A stretch of DNA of 14,313 nucleotides, from positions 1 to 14,313 of the forward strand of contig JAFPMR010000162.1 in the NCBI GenBank assembly GCA_017411235.1, written 5' to 3'. Source of the stretch: Bacilli bacterium. GTDB lineage: Bacteria > Bacillota_I > Bacilli_A > RF39 > UBA660. The notes under the pieces are model-generated. The model did no database searches and was not told the DNA's origin. It was given only the letters and a program-made list of their open reading frames with translations. Below, piece by piece: positions 1-7,620 of the stretch. Numbering within the stretch: the first letter of the stretch is position 1; each line of letters starts with the position of its first letter. Made by a program: the position numbers and the translations under genes.

Positions 1-979
1 ATAAGAATACTTGTTTAGCATATCTCATGAATTGAAATTCATTTTCTAGTTTTAATTTCCATTCTTTAATAGCACTATCTTTATCCTCAATAGTATCCCA
101 TTTATTAACTACTAATACTAAACCTTTACCAGCATCAATAGCATAACCTGCTATATGTTTATCATGTTCAATAATACCTGTAGAGGCATCAATTACAACT
201 ACACATACATCAGATCTATCTATTGCTTTTAAACTTCTAAGTAGACTATATTTCTCAACAGATTCATATATCTTTCCTTGTTTTCTCATACCAGCTGTAT
301 CTATAACTGTATACTCTTCGCCATTATATTTAAACTTAGTATCAATAGAATCTCTAGTCGTACCAGCAACATCTGATACTATAGATCTTTCTTCATTTAA
401 AATAGCATTAACTAAACTACTCTTACCTACATTAGGTCTTCCTATAATACAGAATTTAACACTATCATCAACATCTTCTTCATTCTCATTAAAGTCTTCA
501 GTAATAGTTTCCATTAACACATCAAACCCTAAATTATGAGAAGCAGAAATAGGAATTACATATTGAAATCCTAATTCATAATAGTAATAAACTCTTTCTT
601 CTTGCATAGTATAATTATCTAGTTTATTTAAAGCTACAATAACTTTTTTACTAGTCTTCATTAATAAATCACGAATATATAAGTCATTACTTGTTAAATC
701 TTCTCTACCATCAACAACAAAAACTATAACATCAGATTCAGCTATAGCAATTTCTGCTTGTGCTTGAATATCTTTATTAAAGTCTCCTTCTCCTAAATCA
801 ATACCACCAGTATCAATTAAAAGAAAAGTTTTATCATCGTAAGTAACATCTCCATATATTCTATCTCTAGTTACACCAGGAGAATCCAAAATAATAGATT
901 TTTGTTCCTTAATTAAACGGTTAAAAATAGTACTCTTACCTACATTAGGTCTTCCTATTAAACAAACAGTTTTTTTCAC
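1..979 (-). CDS. der: Ribosome-assembly GTPase Der (EngA), 3' end cut by window edge
   Basis: Der is a tandem-GTPase-domain protein that acts in 50S ribosomal subunit maturation in the cytoplasm. Translating from the GTG at 977-979 gives 326 residues that run off the left edge. The first G domain has GRPNVGKS (about residues 9-16), an IDTGG switch and NKLD (about 118-121). The second has GRPNVGKS (about 180-187), AGTTRDS, DTAGMR and NKWD (about 292-295). Two G domains in one chain are diagnostic of Der. The family is usually about 436 aa, so the end of the second G domain and the KH-like RNA-binding domain lie outside the window. The GTG start is chosen because GGAGGGG (986-992) lies 6 nt upstream and the protein then begins MKKTVCLIGRPNVGKS, as in the family. 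The gene has its own promoter just upstream, after the terminator of the 192-aa gene. Confidence 0.97.
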   Translation of the reverse strand, partial: MKKTVCLIGRPNVGKSTIFNRLIKEQKSIILDSPGVTRDRIYGDVTYDDKTFLLIDTGGIDLGEGDFNKDIQAQAEIAIAESDVIVFVVDGREDLTSNDLYIRDLLMKTSKKVIVALNKLDNYTMQEERVYYYYELGFQYVIPISASHNLGFDVLMETITEDFNENEEDVDDSVKFCIIGRPNVGKSSLVNAILNEERSIVSDVAGTTRDSIDTKFKYNGEEYTVIDTAGMRKQGKIYESVEKYSLLRSLKAIDRSDVCVVVIDASTGIIEHDKHIAGYAIDAGKGLVLVVNKWDTIEDKDSAIKEWKLKLENEFQFMRYAKQVFL

Positions 980-985
980 TATTAT

Positions 986-992
986 CCCCTCC
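986..992 (-). promoter_or_regulatory. Shine-Dalgarno site fixing the GTG start of der
   Basis: On the minus strand GGAGGGG lies 6 nt before GTG at 979-977. There is no ATG in frame at this position, so this site decides the start. Confidence 0.8.
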
Positions 993-1003
993 AATTCGTA
1001 TGT

Positions 1004-1032
1004 ATTTTAGCATAATTATTATCTTAAGTAAA
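1004..1032 (-). promoter_or_regulatory. Promoter of der
   Basis: On the minus strand TTTACT (1032-1027, 4/6 match to TTGACA) is followed after 17 nt by TAAAAT (1009-1004, 5/6 match to TATAAT). The -10 is preceded by TGC, giving an extended -10. The predicted start lies close to 997, leaving a short leader that holds the Shine-Dalgarno site. It sits just after the terminator of the upstream gene, so der is probably a separate transcription unit. Confidence 0.7.
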
Positions 1033-1040
1033 CTTTAGAT

Positions 1041-1074
1041 AAATAAAAAACTATTGATTATACACCAATAGTTT
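1041..1074 (-). terminator. Intrinsic terminator of the 192-aa gene
   Basis: On the minus strand arms AAACTATTG (1074-1066) and CAATAGTTT (1056-1048) pair perfectly over 9 bp with a 9-nt loop, and are followed by a T-rich tract (1047-1041). The TAA stop (1060-1058) lies in the loop, so the last coding bases form the 5' arm. Confidence 0.8.
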
Positions 1075-1636
1075 CAACAGGTCTTGGTCTTCTATTCTCT
1101 GGATGATCATATTCATAATGGAATTCATTACGATGATAAGCTTTAAGTCTATCCACCATGATTTTCTTTATATCATCTTCACTTAAATCTTGAGGTGTCA
1201 TATCTTTATCTTTTTCATCTCTAAAATTCAAACCTAGCTTTTCTCTTATTTCACGAAGTAAACCAGCTTCAAATTCACCAAATCTTTGAACTCTATTAGC
1301 TTCTCTTCTTGTATTAAGTAGTTTACTTAAATCGTCCATAGAAATTTTTCCTTCGTCATCAATCATTTGCTTTTCTACTTCTAAACGACATTTTGTTAGC
1401 ATTTCATTCTTAGTTTTTGTACTCCAGAATGATTCAACCAATTTCATACGAATATTGGCTGCTAAAACACGTCCATCTTTAAGTGTCTGTGCAAGCATAT
1501 TTCCTAAAACGATTTTTCTTTGATTAATAGCATCTCTATTTGGATATTCAATTAAATTAATATTATACTTTTGAATACTAGGTACAGCACCAGTATTAAG
1601 CAACATATCATTTTGTTCTCTTCTAGAGTATATCAT
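1058..1636 (-). CDS. Unrecognised 192-aa cytoplasmic protein between ysxC and der
   Basis: I do not recognise this family. The 192-residue product has no signal peptide or membrane segment and is highly charged, with more Arg than its neighbours. It looks mostly helical: the middle section (about residues 40-150) has runs compatible with amphipathic helices, and the C-terminus is a His/Arg/Pro-rich tail ending RPRPVETIGV. The ATG at 1634-1636 is preceded by AGGTGG at a 5-nt spacing. Another ATG 4 nt upstream is in a different frame and stops after five codons. Its terminator overlaps its stop, so it appears monocistronic. Lying between two GTPases of ribosome assembly is suggestive of a translation-related role, but the separate terminators weaken that argument. 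The reading frame itself is well supported by the start signal, length and terminator. Confidence 0.85.
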   Translation of the reverse strand: MIYSRREQNDMLLNTGAVPSIQKYNINLIEYPNRDAINQRKIVLGNMLAQTLKDGRVLAANIRMKLVESFWSTKTKNEMLTKCRLEVEKQMIDDEGKISMDDLSKLLNTRREANRVQRFGEFEAGLLREIREKLGLNFRDEKDKDMTPQDLSEDDIKKIMVDRLKAYHRNEFHYEYDHPENRRPRPVETIGV

Positions 1637-1671
1637 TCATACCACCTACTATTTTCTTATTCTAAATATAT

Positions 1672-1680
1672 ATTATCACA
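1672..1680 (-). promoter_or_regulatory. Possible extended -10 promoter of the 192-aa gene
   Basis: On the minus strand TGT (1680-1678) precedes GATAAT (1677-1672, 5/6 match to TATAAT), an extended -10 arrangement. No convincing -35 is present 16-18 nt upstream. It lies between the ysxC terminator and the Shine-Dalgarno site of the 192-aa gene. Confidence 0.4.
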
Positions 1681-1713
1681 AAAATAAAAAAAAGACACTA
1701 CATTTTAGTGTCT
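1681..1713 (-). terminator. Intrinsic terminator of ysxC
   Basis: On the minus strand arms AGACACTA (1713-1706) and TAGTGTCT (1700-1693) form a perfect 8-bp stem with a 5-nt loop, followed by a run of eight T, an A and more T. The TAG stop of ysxC (1700-1698) is the first part of the 3' arm. Confidence 0.9.
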
Positions 1714-2291
1714 ATTATATTTTCAATTAGAGAATATATTTCTTCACGACCCTTTTTAGTTATAGAAGAGAATAAAACTATATTATCTCCTTCTCTTAAG
1801 TCAAAAGATTCTCTAAATATCTTTTCATTCTTATCTTTTTCTTTTTGTTTAACTTTATCAAACTTCGTAGCAATAATAGTTACATCTAAATTATAGTATT
1901 TCATAAAGTTATACATTAAAAGATCATCTTCAGTTGGTTTATGTCTAAAATCTACTAATAAGAATACCCTTTTCAAATTAGTACGATTAATCAAATATTC
2001 TTCAATCATTAAACCGAATTTCTTTTGTGTTTCTTTATTAACTTGTGCATATCCATAACCAGGTGCATCTACTAAATAAAAGCGATTATTTACTATATAA
2101 AAGTTCAAAGTTTGAGTCTTACCTGGTGTAGCACTAGTATGTGCTAAATTCTTCTTTTGAACTAATGTATTAATAAACGAACTCTTTCCTACATTACTTC
2201 TACCTACCAATAAAAACTCTGGTAGATTATCTTCTGGATATTGACTAGTTCTAGCTGCTAATACTTTTAAATCTGCGGTCTCAATTTTCAT
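1698..2291 (-). CDS. ysxC: Ribosome-assembly GTPase YsxC/EngB (YihA)
   Basis: This is a single-domain GTPase required for 50S subunit assembly. The 197-residue product is almost exactly the usual family length (about 195). Motifs: Walker A GRSNVGKS (30-37), TPGKTQTLNFY in switch I (55-65), DAPGYGYA for G3 (75-82), TKFD for G4 (142-145) and SSITKKG for G5 (about 175-181). A GTG at 2307-2309 would add six residues. I prefer the ATG at 2289-2291 because family members begin at this point, and because GGTGAAG lies 5 nt upstream of it whereas the GTG has no good Shine-Dalgarno site. A -35/-10 pair upstream, partly inside the preceding terminator, could drive it independently of the protease operon. 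The stop is embedded in its own terminator. Confidence 0.97.
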   Translation of the reverse strand: MKIETADLKVLAARTSQYPEDNLPEFLLVGRSNVGKSSFINTLVQKKNLAHTSATPGKTQTLNFYIVNNRFYLVDAPGYGYAQVNKETQKKFGLMIEEYLINRTNLKRVFLLVDFRHKPTEDDLLMYNFMKYYNLDVTIIATKFDKVKQKEKDKNEKIFRESFDLREGDNIVLFSSITKKGREEIYSLIENIIDTKM

Positions 2292-2313
2292 ATATACTTC
2301 ACCACTCACCCAT

Positions 2314-2342
2314 ATTTAAACAAAAAAAAGAAGTGATGTCAA
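2314..2342 (-). promoter_or_regulatory. Promoter of ysxC with -35 in the upstream terminator loop
   Basis: On the minus strand a perfect TTGACA (2342-2337) is followed after exactly 17 nt by TTAAAT (2319-2314, 4/6 match). The -35 spans the whole loop of the preceding terminator hairpin plus the first base of its 3' arm. The only space between terminator and ysxC is about 36 nt, so a promoter must overlap the hairpin if ysxC is transcribed independently. The -10 is mediocre. Confidence 0.55.
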
Positions 2343-2352
2343 ATCACCTCTT
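2322..2352 (-). terminator. Intrinsic terminator of the M4 protease operon
   Basis: On the minus strand arms AAGAGGTGAT (2352-2343) and ATCACTTCTT (2337-2328) pair over 10 bp including one G-U, with loop TTGAC, then run into T (2329-2322). It begins 1 nt after the TAA stop (2356-2354). Confidence 0.92.
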
Positions 2353-2353
2353 A

Positions 2354-4924
2354 TTAATCAAATACAGATATATTAAACTGATGTAACTTAGAAGAACTAT
2401 TTGCTTGGAAGTATTTACCTTCTGTTTCATCAGCAAGTTTCTTCAATGTTGTTGAATCCAAATCAGTTCCTAAACCAACACTAATAATCTTAATATCTTT
2501 CTTCTTAGACTTTTCAATTATCTCTTCATAACTCAAGTATTCAGTAGAATTATCATTATCAGCACCATCAGTTAAGAAAACAATATACTTCTTATTATCT
2601 TTATCACTAAATAGTTTTAAGGCTTTAGTTAAACCAGCTTTACCATTAGTACCAGAATCATCATTATATCCATCATCATTAACTAGATTATAAACATCAG
2701 TCATAATCATGCCTTTTCTTACATCATCATTCTTAATACCATCACTTACAACACTACTAGATTTCTTAAATGATACAACTGCAAGTTTATAAGAATCATC
2801 CATAGAAGAAACTAAATTAGCAATAATTTGTTTTCTAACATAAGTAGGATCACTTTGTTCCATACTTGCTGAAATATCAATAACAAATACTACTTCAGCA
2901 GATGCCTCAACTTTTTCGCCAGTTGATTCTAAAGAAATTTTATCTAATTCTTTACTCTTATCTACTTCTACTTCTTGAGAACCAGTTTTATAACCAACTT
3001 TAGAATAAGTAATAGCATATTCATCTGGAGTTAACTCACTAAACTTATACTCACCATCATTATTAGTATATGTAGTAAATGAAACACCGGTATTCTTAAT
3101 ATATTTAGCTTCTACTTTAACATTAGCAATACCATCGCCACTATCTTTATCTACAACTTTACCAGTAGCTTCTACATATTCAATTTCTAACATCTTAGTA
3201 TCAATAAATGCTTGTTTAATAATATCAATCTTATCATCTGCTAAACCAAAATTCTTGGCAGTAGCCATAACAGCTAACGCTGTATCTTCAAATGATGCAT
3301 TAGATGTTAGCATAAATAATGAATTAAACCAAATCTTAGCCATTTCTTCTCTACTAGAGAATGCTCCATTCTCATACATTAAATACGCAGCATGATTTGG
3401 TACACCAGAATTGATATGAACTCCACCATTATCATATTTTTTCCAATCTTCTAAATCAATACAACGTTCAATACATTTTTGTTTAATTTTTTCTTGTCTT
3501 TCAGCATCATAATATTTTGTATCTGTAGGGAAATAATAATCTCCACCTTTTTCTTTAGGTTGTTTAAATTTATTAGGATCAGCCATATCTCTTATTAAGA
3601 AATCAGCGCCTTCACCAACTTCAAAATTCTTACCTTCAATTAAGTTACCCATAATATCAGCATAAGCTTCATTTAATGCTCCAGATTCTCCCTTATATAC
3701 TAATCCAGCTGTATATTGAATTACAGCATGTGTATATTCGTGCGCAACTACATCCAATGCCATTGAAATAGGTTTACCATTATGATTACCGATTACAAAG
3801 AATTCACCATCCCAATAAGCGTTATCTAGATCATCAAATGACCATAAATCATTACCTGCACCTAATAGAATATAAATCTCTGAACCTTTATTATCAAAAG
3901 ATCTTCTTCCTAAATTTTTATAATAATCATATACAAATTCATAATTTGCCATTGTACTAATAGCACCTTTAATGAATTCTTGTTCTGGTGGTGTATTATA
4001 CCCATATAATAATTTACCATCATACAAATTAGTAGTAATAGGATTATGACCACTTGTTTGAAGAAGATAAGTTAAAATGTTTAACCAATCTCTATCCCCA
4101 TTTCTACATTTTACAGTTCCAATTCCCTGACCGTCTTCTATAACAATATTTCTTTCAGGATCTTTAAATTGGTAACCTAACAAATTCTTATCTAAGTTTA
4201 TTTTATGTTCTTTTTCATCTAAACCTATACCAGTATAAACATATTTTTCACCCTGAGTTTTTGCATAAGAGTCGATAATCTTTCCGTCAACACCAGATAC
4301 AAAGTAAACCGTCTTACCATAAGAATCATATACATCTACTACATAAACTAAATAAGGTTTATCTTCATAGAAATATATTTTCTTTTCTGTGCTTTTAATT
4401 TTATATTCAATATCTTCTGCTTTAGCTTTTTCTAAGTCTTCAATTATTTTTTTGATATCATTTTCAGATTTTTTATATTCAGTATCAATCTTTAAATCTT
4501 TATAATAATGTCCTACAACATTAACAACTTCTTTATCTTTAACAGTAATAACTAATTCTTTACCATAGATCTCAATATTATTATATTTTTGTCTTACTTT
4601 ATAGTAATAAAAATCAGCACTCTTATCATCTGAAACAATATTAAATACATCTTTAGATGATTCAAAACCATATAAATCTTTTAATTCATCTAAAACAGCA
4701 TAAACATCATTTCTACCATTAACAATAGTTGATACATTCTTACCATCGACAAATATAGGAACTTTTTCAGCATCAAGAACAATATTAGGATTGTTAGAAA
4801 TACCAATAATGTGATTAGAAGCAGTTTCTTTTTTATTTAAATTCTTTACTAAAAAGAAAATACCAGTTCCAATTCCAGCTAATAGAATTATAACTAATAC
4901 AATAATTAATATTTTCTTTTTCAT
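2354..4924 (-). CDS. Membrane-anchored M4 (thermolysin-like) metalloprotease with C-terminal vWA domain
   Basis: The 856-residue product starts with a K-rich N-terminus and a hydrophobic segment (about 4-26) without lipobox, probably an uncleaved signal anchor. Residues about 40-220 look like the FTP/PepSY propeptide of M4 enzymes. The catalytic domain has the family's NAYWDG-type motif (about 368-373), HEYTH (395-399; zinc ligands H395 and H399, catalytic E396), NEAYAD with third ligand E419 (24 residues after H395, as in thermolysin) and DNGGVHINSG with the transition-state His H503. All key residues are present, so it should be active. Residues about 587-665 look like a CarbopepD-regulatory/CnaB-type beta-sandwich. 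About 676-856 is a vWA domain with an intact MIDAS: DISAS (683-687), T759 and TDG (785-787). The catalytic His is 108 residues after the first zinc ligand (89 in thermolysin), implying an insertion that includes Cys484 and Cys488. Its ATG overlaps the TAA of the upstream gene by one base, so it is translationally coupled to it. Substrate unknown. Confidence 0.93.
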   Translation of the reverse strand: MKKKILIIVLVIILLAGIGTGIFFLVKNLNKKETASNHIIGISNNPNIVLDAEKVPIFVDGKNVSTIVNGRNDVYAVLDELKDLYGFESSKDVFNIVSDDKSADFYYYKVRQKYNNIEIYGKELVITVKDKEVVNVVGHYYKDLKIDTEYKKSENDIKKIIEDLEKAKAEDIEYKIKSTEKKIYFYEDKPYLVYVVDVYDSYGKTVYFVSGVDGKIIDSYAKTQGEKYVYTGIGLDEKEHKINLDKNLLGYQFKDPERNIVIEDGQGIGTVKCRNGDRDWLNILTYLLQTSGHNPITTNLYDGKLLYGYNTPPEQEFIKGAISTMANYEFVYDYYKNLGRRSFDNKGSEIYILLGAGNDLWSFDDLDNAYWDGEFFVIGNHNGKPISMALDVVAHEYTHAVIQYTAGLVYKGESGALNEAYADIMGNLIEGKNFEVGEGADFLIRDMADPNKFKQPKEKGGDYYFPTDTKYYDAERQEKIKQKCIERCIDLEDWKKYDNGGVHINSGVPNHAAYLMYENGAFSSREEMAKIWFNSLFMLTSNASFEDTALAVMATAKNFGLADDKIDIIKQAFIDTKMLEIEYVEATGKVVDKDSGDGIANVKVEAKYIKNTGVSFTTYTNNDGEYKFSELTPDEYAITYSKVGYKTGSQEVEVDKSKELDKISLESTGEKVEASAEVVFVIDISASMEQSDPTYVRKQIIANLVSSMDDSYKLAVVSFKKSSSVVSDGIKNDDVRKGMIMTDVYNLVNDDGYNDDSGTNGKAGLTKALKLFSDKDNKKYIVFLTDGADNDNSTEYLSYEEIIEKSKKKDIKIISVGLGTDLDSTTLKKLADETEGKYFQANSSSKLHQFNISVFD

Positions 4925-5706
4925 TATGAATCACTCCTTCTAGTCACAGTATGCTTGTACTCTTCTTCGTACCACCATACACCAATTCTTAATTCTTTAA
5001 TAGTTTTACTATATCCATTATCAAACTTAATCATGTAATAAGTCTCTCCAATTTTTCCAGCTTCACCAAAAGTCCAAACTAAGTAAGTTTTATCTTCTTT
5101 AAAATAACCTTTTTCCTTACCCATCTTCTCTTTAATCGCATCATAAGAAGTATTATTCTTAATTACATCATTTAATAAATAATTAGTATTACTATAGAAG
5201 GTAGCTTTTATAAGAATAGTATCTTCATACTTACATCCTTCTTTATTTCCACAATAAAACATTCCTAGGAATTGTTCTTTATTATCTTTAAGAACAGATT
5301 GTACATATATCATGTCATAACCAATCGCATCATCATTAGATATATATCTACTATCAAATACATATCCTTTTTCTTTTAGTTCTTTATATGTTCCACCTAA
5401 TTTAAGTTCATCATCACCTATCATGAACTTACCTTTTTTACTCTTAATATCGACTAAAGATTCAACTTTCTTAGCATCCTTTGTAGCATGTTGATATATT
5501 TTTATACCACCAATAACTACTCCAACTATTACAGCAATTACAACTAATAAAATAACAACTAATTTAATAGTCTTCTTTATCTTTGTATTATCTTTTTTAG
5601 TCTTCTCTACAACTGGTTCTGTAGTTTTTTCTTCCACAGATTCAGTAGTAGATTCTTCCTTTTTTACTTCTTCAGTAGTTTCTATTTCCTTATTATTCTC
5701 TTCCAT
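4924..5706 (-). CDS. One-pass membrane protein of unknown function, coupled to the M4-vWA protease
   Basis: The 260-residue product has a low-complexity Glu/Thr/Lys N-terminal tail (1-45), one strongly hydrophobic segment (about 47-67) preceded by Lys residues, and a C-terminal domain of about 190 residues. The positive-inside rule suggests a cytoplasmic tail and an exported domain. That domain contains KFMIGDDELKLGGTYKEL (about 93-110), two Cys close together (152 and 158, a possible disulfide) and several aromatic strands. I do not recognise a named family. The start is supported by GAGGAG 6 nt upstream of ATG and by an extended -10 promoter nearby. Its stop overlaps the ATG of the M4-vWA protease (shared base A in TAATG), so the two proteins are likely made together. 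It could be an anchor, chaperone or inhibitor of the protease, but this is inference from linkage only. Confidence 0.88.
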   Translation of the reverse strand: MEENNKEIETTEEVKKEESTTESVEEKTTEPVVEKTKKDNTKIKKTIKLVVILLVVIAVIVGVVIGGIKIYQHATKDAKKVESLVDIKSKKGKFMIGDDELKLGGTYKELKEKGYVFDSRYISNDDAIGYDMIYVQSVLKDNKEQFLGMFYCGNKEGCKYEDTILIKATFYSNTNYLLNDVIKNNTSYDAIKEKMGKEKGYFKEDKTYLVWTFGEAGKIGETYYMIKFDNGYSKTIKELRIGVWWYEEEYKHTVTRRSDS

Positions 5707-5729
5707 ACAAACTCCTCTATTCTATAAGA

Positions 5730-5738
5730 ATTATAACA
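5730..5738 (-). promoter_or_regulatory. Extended -10 promoter of the membrane protein/M4 protease operon
   Basis: On the minus strand TGT (5738-5736) precedes a perfect TATAAT (5735-5730). No -35 match is present at 16-18 nt, which is common for extended -10 promoters. Predicted transcription start is close to 5723, giving a leader of about 17 nt that contains GAGGAG (5717-5712). Confidence 0.75.
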
Positions 5739-5739
5739 T

Positions 5740-5767
5740 AAAAAAAGAGAAATAAATTCTCTTTTTT
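5740..5767 (-). terminator. AT-rich terminator of glmS
   Basis: On the minus strand arms AAAAAAGAGAA (5767-5757) and TTCTCTTTTTT (5751-5741) pair perfectly over 11 bp with a 5-nt loop, and continue into one more T. The glmS TAA stop (5768-5766) overlaps the start of the hairpin. The stem has only three G-C pairs, so termination may be leaky. Confidence 0.65.
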
Positions 5768-7544
5768 ACTCTACAGTAACACTCTTCGCTAAGTTTCTTG
5801 GTTTATCTATATCACATCCATTTAATTTAGCAGTATAGTATGCAATTAACTGACATTTAACTACTACTAACATACTTTCAATTAAATCAATTCTCTTAGG
5901 AATAAGTATTTGTTCTTTGTATAAATCATGATCTTCAAGTTCATTATTAGTTATTACAATACTTAAAGCTCCTCTAGAACATACTTCTTTAACATTACTT
6001 ATAGTCTTAGCTGCTATATCATCATCAGTAATAATACTTAATACTGGTGTTTTTTTATCAACTAAACTAATAGTACCATGTTTTAACTCACCAGCAGCAT
6101 ATGCTTCACAATGTAGATAACTAACTTCTTTTAGTTTTAAAGAAGCTTCCATACATAATGCATAATCAACTTTTCTACCAATGTAGAAAATATCTTTATG
6201 ATTATATATTAAATTTGCAACTCTCTTAGTATCAGCATCATCTTTAATTAATTCTTCCATATCTGCACTTAATGACTTATATTCATCTAGAATTGATTTT
6301 TTTAAGTGTTTATTCTTAATACCTAAGTAGCAAGCCATTATAGAAAGAACAGCTAACTGACACATATAAGCTTTAGTAGTAGCAACTGCAATTTCTGGTC
6401 CTGCTTTAATATAAATAACATTATCAGATTCTCTTGCTATAGAAGAACCAACTACATTAACTATTGCTAACGTATCAATTCCTTCCTCTTTAGCTTTTCT
6501 AAGTACTGCTAAAGTATCCGCAGTTTCACCACTTTGACTTATAAGAATTATTAATTCTTTCTTATTATAAATATGATCAGTATAACGATACTCAGATGCT
6601 ATATCAACATCTACATCTACTAAACCATATTTCATTAACAAATTTTTACCAACTAAACCAACATGATAAGCACTACCACAACCTATTATTGTAATATGTT
6701 CATATTGATCTAATTTATATTCATCTAATAAATTAATATTATCTAAATATGGATTGATTGTATCCATAACTACTTTTGGTTGTTCATTTATTTCTTTTAA
6801 CATAAAGTGTTCATAACCACCCTTTTGAGCAGCTTCTTTACTTCCATCAAAAGTTAATAAATCTTTTGGACATACATTTCCGTTTCGATCATAAATAACA
6901 ACATCATCACCATCTAATACTGCATATTCATCATTTAGTATTAAATAGTACATATTTGTAAATTCTAAGATTGCTGGTACATCTGATGCAATATAATTAC
7001 CGTCAGGACTTACTCCGATAATCAAAGGACTATCTTTTCTAATAGCATATATTTTATCTTCACCATCAACTAAAATACCTAAAGCATAACTACCTGTTAA
7101 TAAATATTTTAAATCAGCTAAAACTTTTAACATATCTCCTTTAAGAGCATACATCTTATCAATTATAGCAGCTATAACTTCTGTATCTGTTTCACTTTGA
7201 AATTCATAATCTAAAAGACCACCTTTAAGTTCATTATAGTTTTCAATAATACCATTATGAACAACTGTAATCTTTCCTACTTTGTGAGGATGACTATTAA
7301 CATCACTTGGTTTTCCATGAGTAGCCCATCTAGTATGTCCAATACCAATATTACTCTTAATCTTAGGATCAACCTTTTCTCTTAAGTCTTTAATTCTTCC
7401 TTCACATTTTATTATTTTTACTTCATTATTTTCGACATATGCAACACCTGCACTGTCATAACCTCTATATTCTAGAGATTCTAACCCCTTTAATATTTTT
7501 TCAAGGCAATTTTCCTTACCTATGTATCCTACTATTCCGCACAT
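5766..7544 (-). CDS. glmS: Glutamine-fructose-6-phosphate aminotransferase (isomerizing)
   Basis: GlmS makes glucosamine-6-phosphate from fructose-6-phosphate and glutamine, the first step to UDP-GlcNAc for the cell wall. The 592-residue product has an N-terminal class II glutamine amidotransferase domain beginning MCGIVGYIG, with Cys2 as nucleophile after Met removal, YRGYDSAG (26-33) and GHTRWATHG (69-77). Two SIS sugar-isomerase domains follow (about 280-410 and 445-575), with ISQSGETADT (335-344), the CEAYAAGELKHG segment (479-490) and the conserved C-terminus ending LAKSVTVE. Length matches the family (about 600). The start must be the ATG at 7542-7544, because the catalytic Cys has to follow the initiator Met and because GGAGGA lies 7 nt upstream. 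An in-frame ATG at 7557-7559 lies within the Shine-Dalgarno region and is rejected. Expression is controlled by a glmS ribozyme and probably by a hairpin that masks the ribosome-binding site. Confidence 0.98.
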   Translation of the reverse strand: MCGIVGYIGKENCLEKILKGLESLEYRGYDSAGVAYVENNEVKIIKCEGRIKDLREKVDPKIKSNIGIGHTRWATHGKPSDVNSHPHKVGKITVVHNGIIENYNELKGGLLDYEFQSETDTEVIAAIIDKMYALKGDMLKVLADLKYLLTGSYALGILVDGEDKIYAIRKDSPLIIGVSPDGNYIASDVPAILEFTNMYYLILNDEYAVLDGDDVVIYDRNGNVCPKDLLTFDGSKEAAQKGGYEHFMLKEINEQPKVVMDTINPYLDNINLLDEYKLDQYEHITIIGCGSAYHVGLVGKNLLMKYGLVDVDVDIASEYRYTDHIYNKKELIILISQSGETADTLAVLRKAKEEGIDTLAIVNVVGSSIARESDNVIYIKAGPEIAVATTKAYMCQLAVLSIMACYLGIKNKHLKKSILDEYKSLSADMEELIKDDADTKRVANLIYNHKDIFYIGRKVDYALCMEASLKLKEVSYLHCEAYAAGELKHGTISLVDKKTPVLSIITDDDIAAKTISNVKEVCSRGALSIVITNNELEDHDLYKEQILIPKRIDLIESMLVVVKCQLIAYYTAKLNGCDIDKPRNLAKSVTVE

Positions 7545-7551
7545 AAAAATT

Positions 7552-7577
7552 TCCTCCATATTAAAAAATATGGAGGA
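7552..7577 (-). promoter_or_regulatory. Hairpin sequestering the glmS Shine-Dalgarno site
   Basis: On the minus strand TCCTCCATATT (7577-7567), loop TTTT, and AATATGGAGGA (7562-7552) form a perfect 11-bp stem. The whole Shine-Dalgarno GGAGGA (7557-7552) is inside the 3' arm, paired with an exact anti-SD in the 5' arm. Only AATTTTT separates it from the ATG. As folded, it should block ribosome entry. Confidence 0.7.
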
Positions 7578-7620
7578 TTAATATTTGTTATAATTTTGAT
7601 TTTACTTTTTGCTTAATCCT
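7574..7620 (-). promoter_or_regulatory. Candidate anti-anti-SD pairing in the glmS leader
   Basis: On the minus strand AGGATTAA (7620-7613), at the 3' flank of the ribozyme, is the exact complement of TTAATCCT (7581-7574) 31 nt later. The last four bases of that target (7577-7574) are also the first four of the anti-SD arm, so this 8-bp helix and the SD-masking hairpin compete. The A-rich stretch in between would form the loop. Confidence 0.45.

Noticed and set aside
1708..1896. Plus-strand open frame of 62 codons
   Set aside because: It is antisense to ysxC, has no Shine-Dalgarno site, and its sequence is the shadow of a conserved coding region.
7545..7559. Upstream ATG for glmS adding five residues
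   Set aside because: It falls inside the Shine-Dalgarno hairpin and would move the catalytic Cys away from the N-terminus.
7552..7577. Reading the glmS hairpin as an intrinsic terminator or attenuator
   Set aside because: The stem is followed by AAA then only five T and at once by the start codon; masking of the Shine-Dalgarno site explains it better. Premature termination is not fully excluded.
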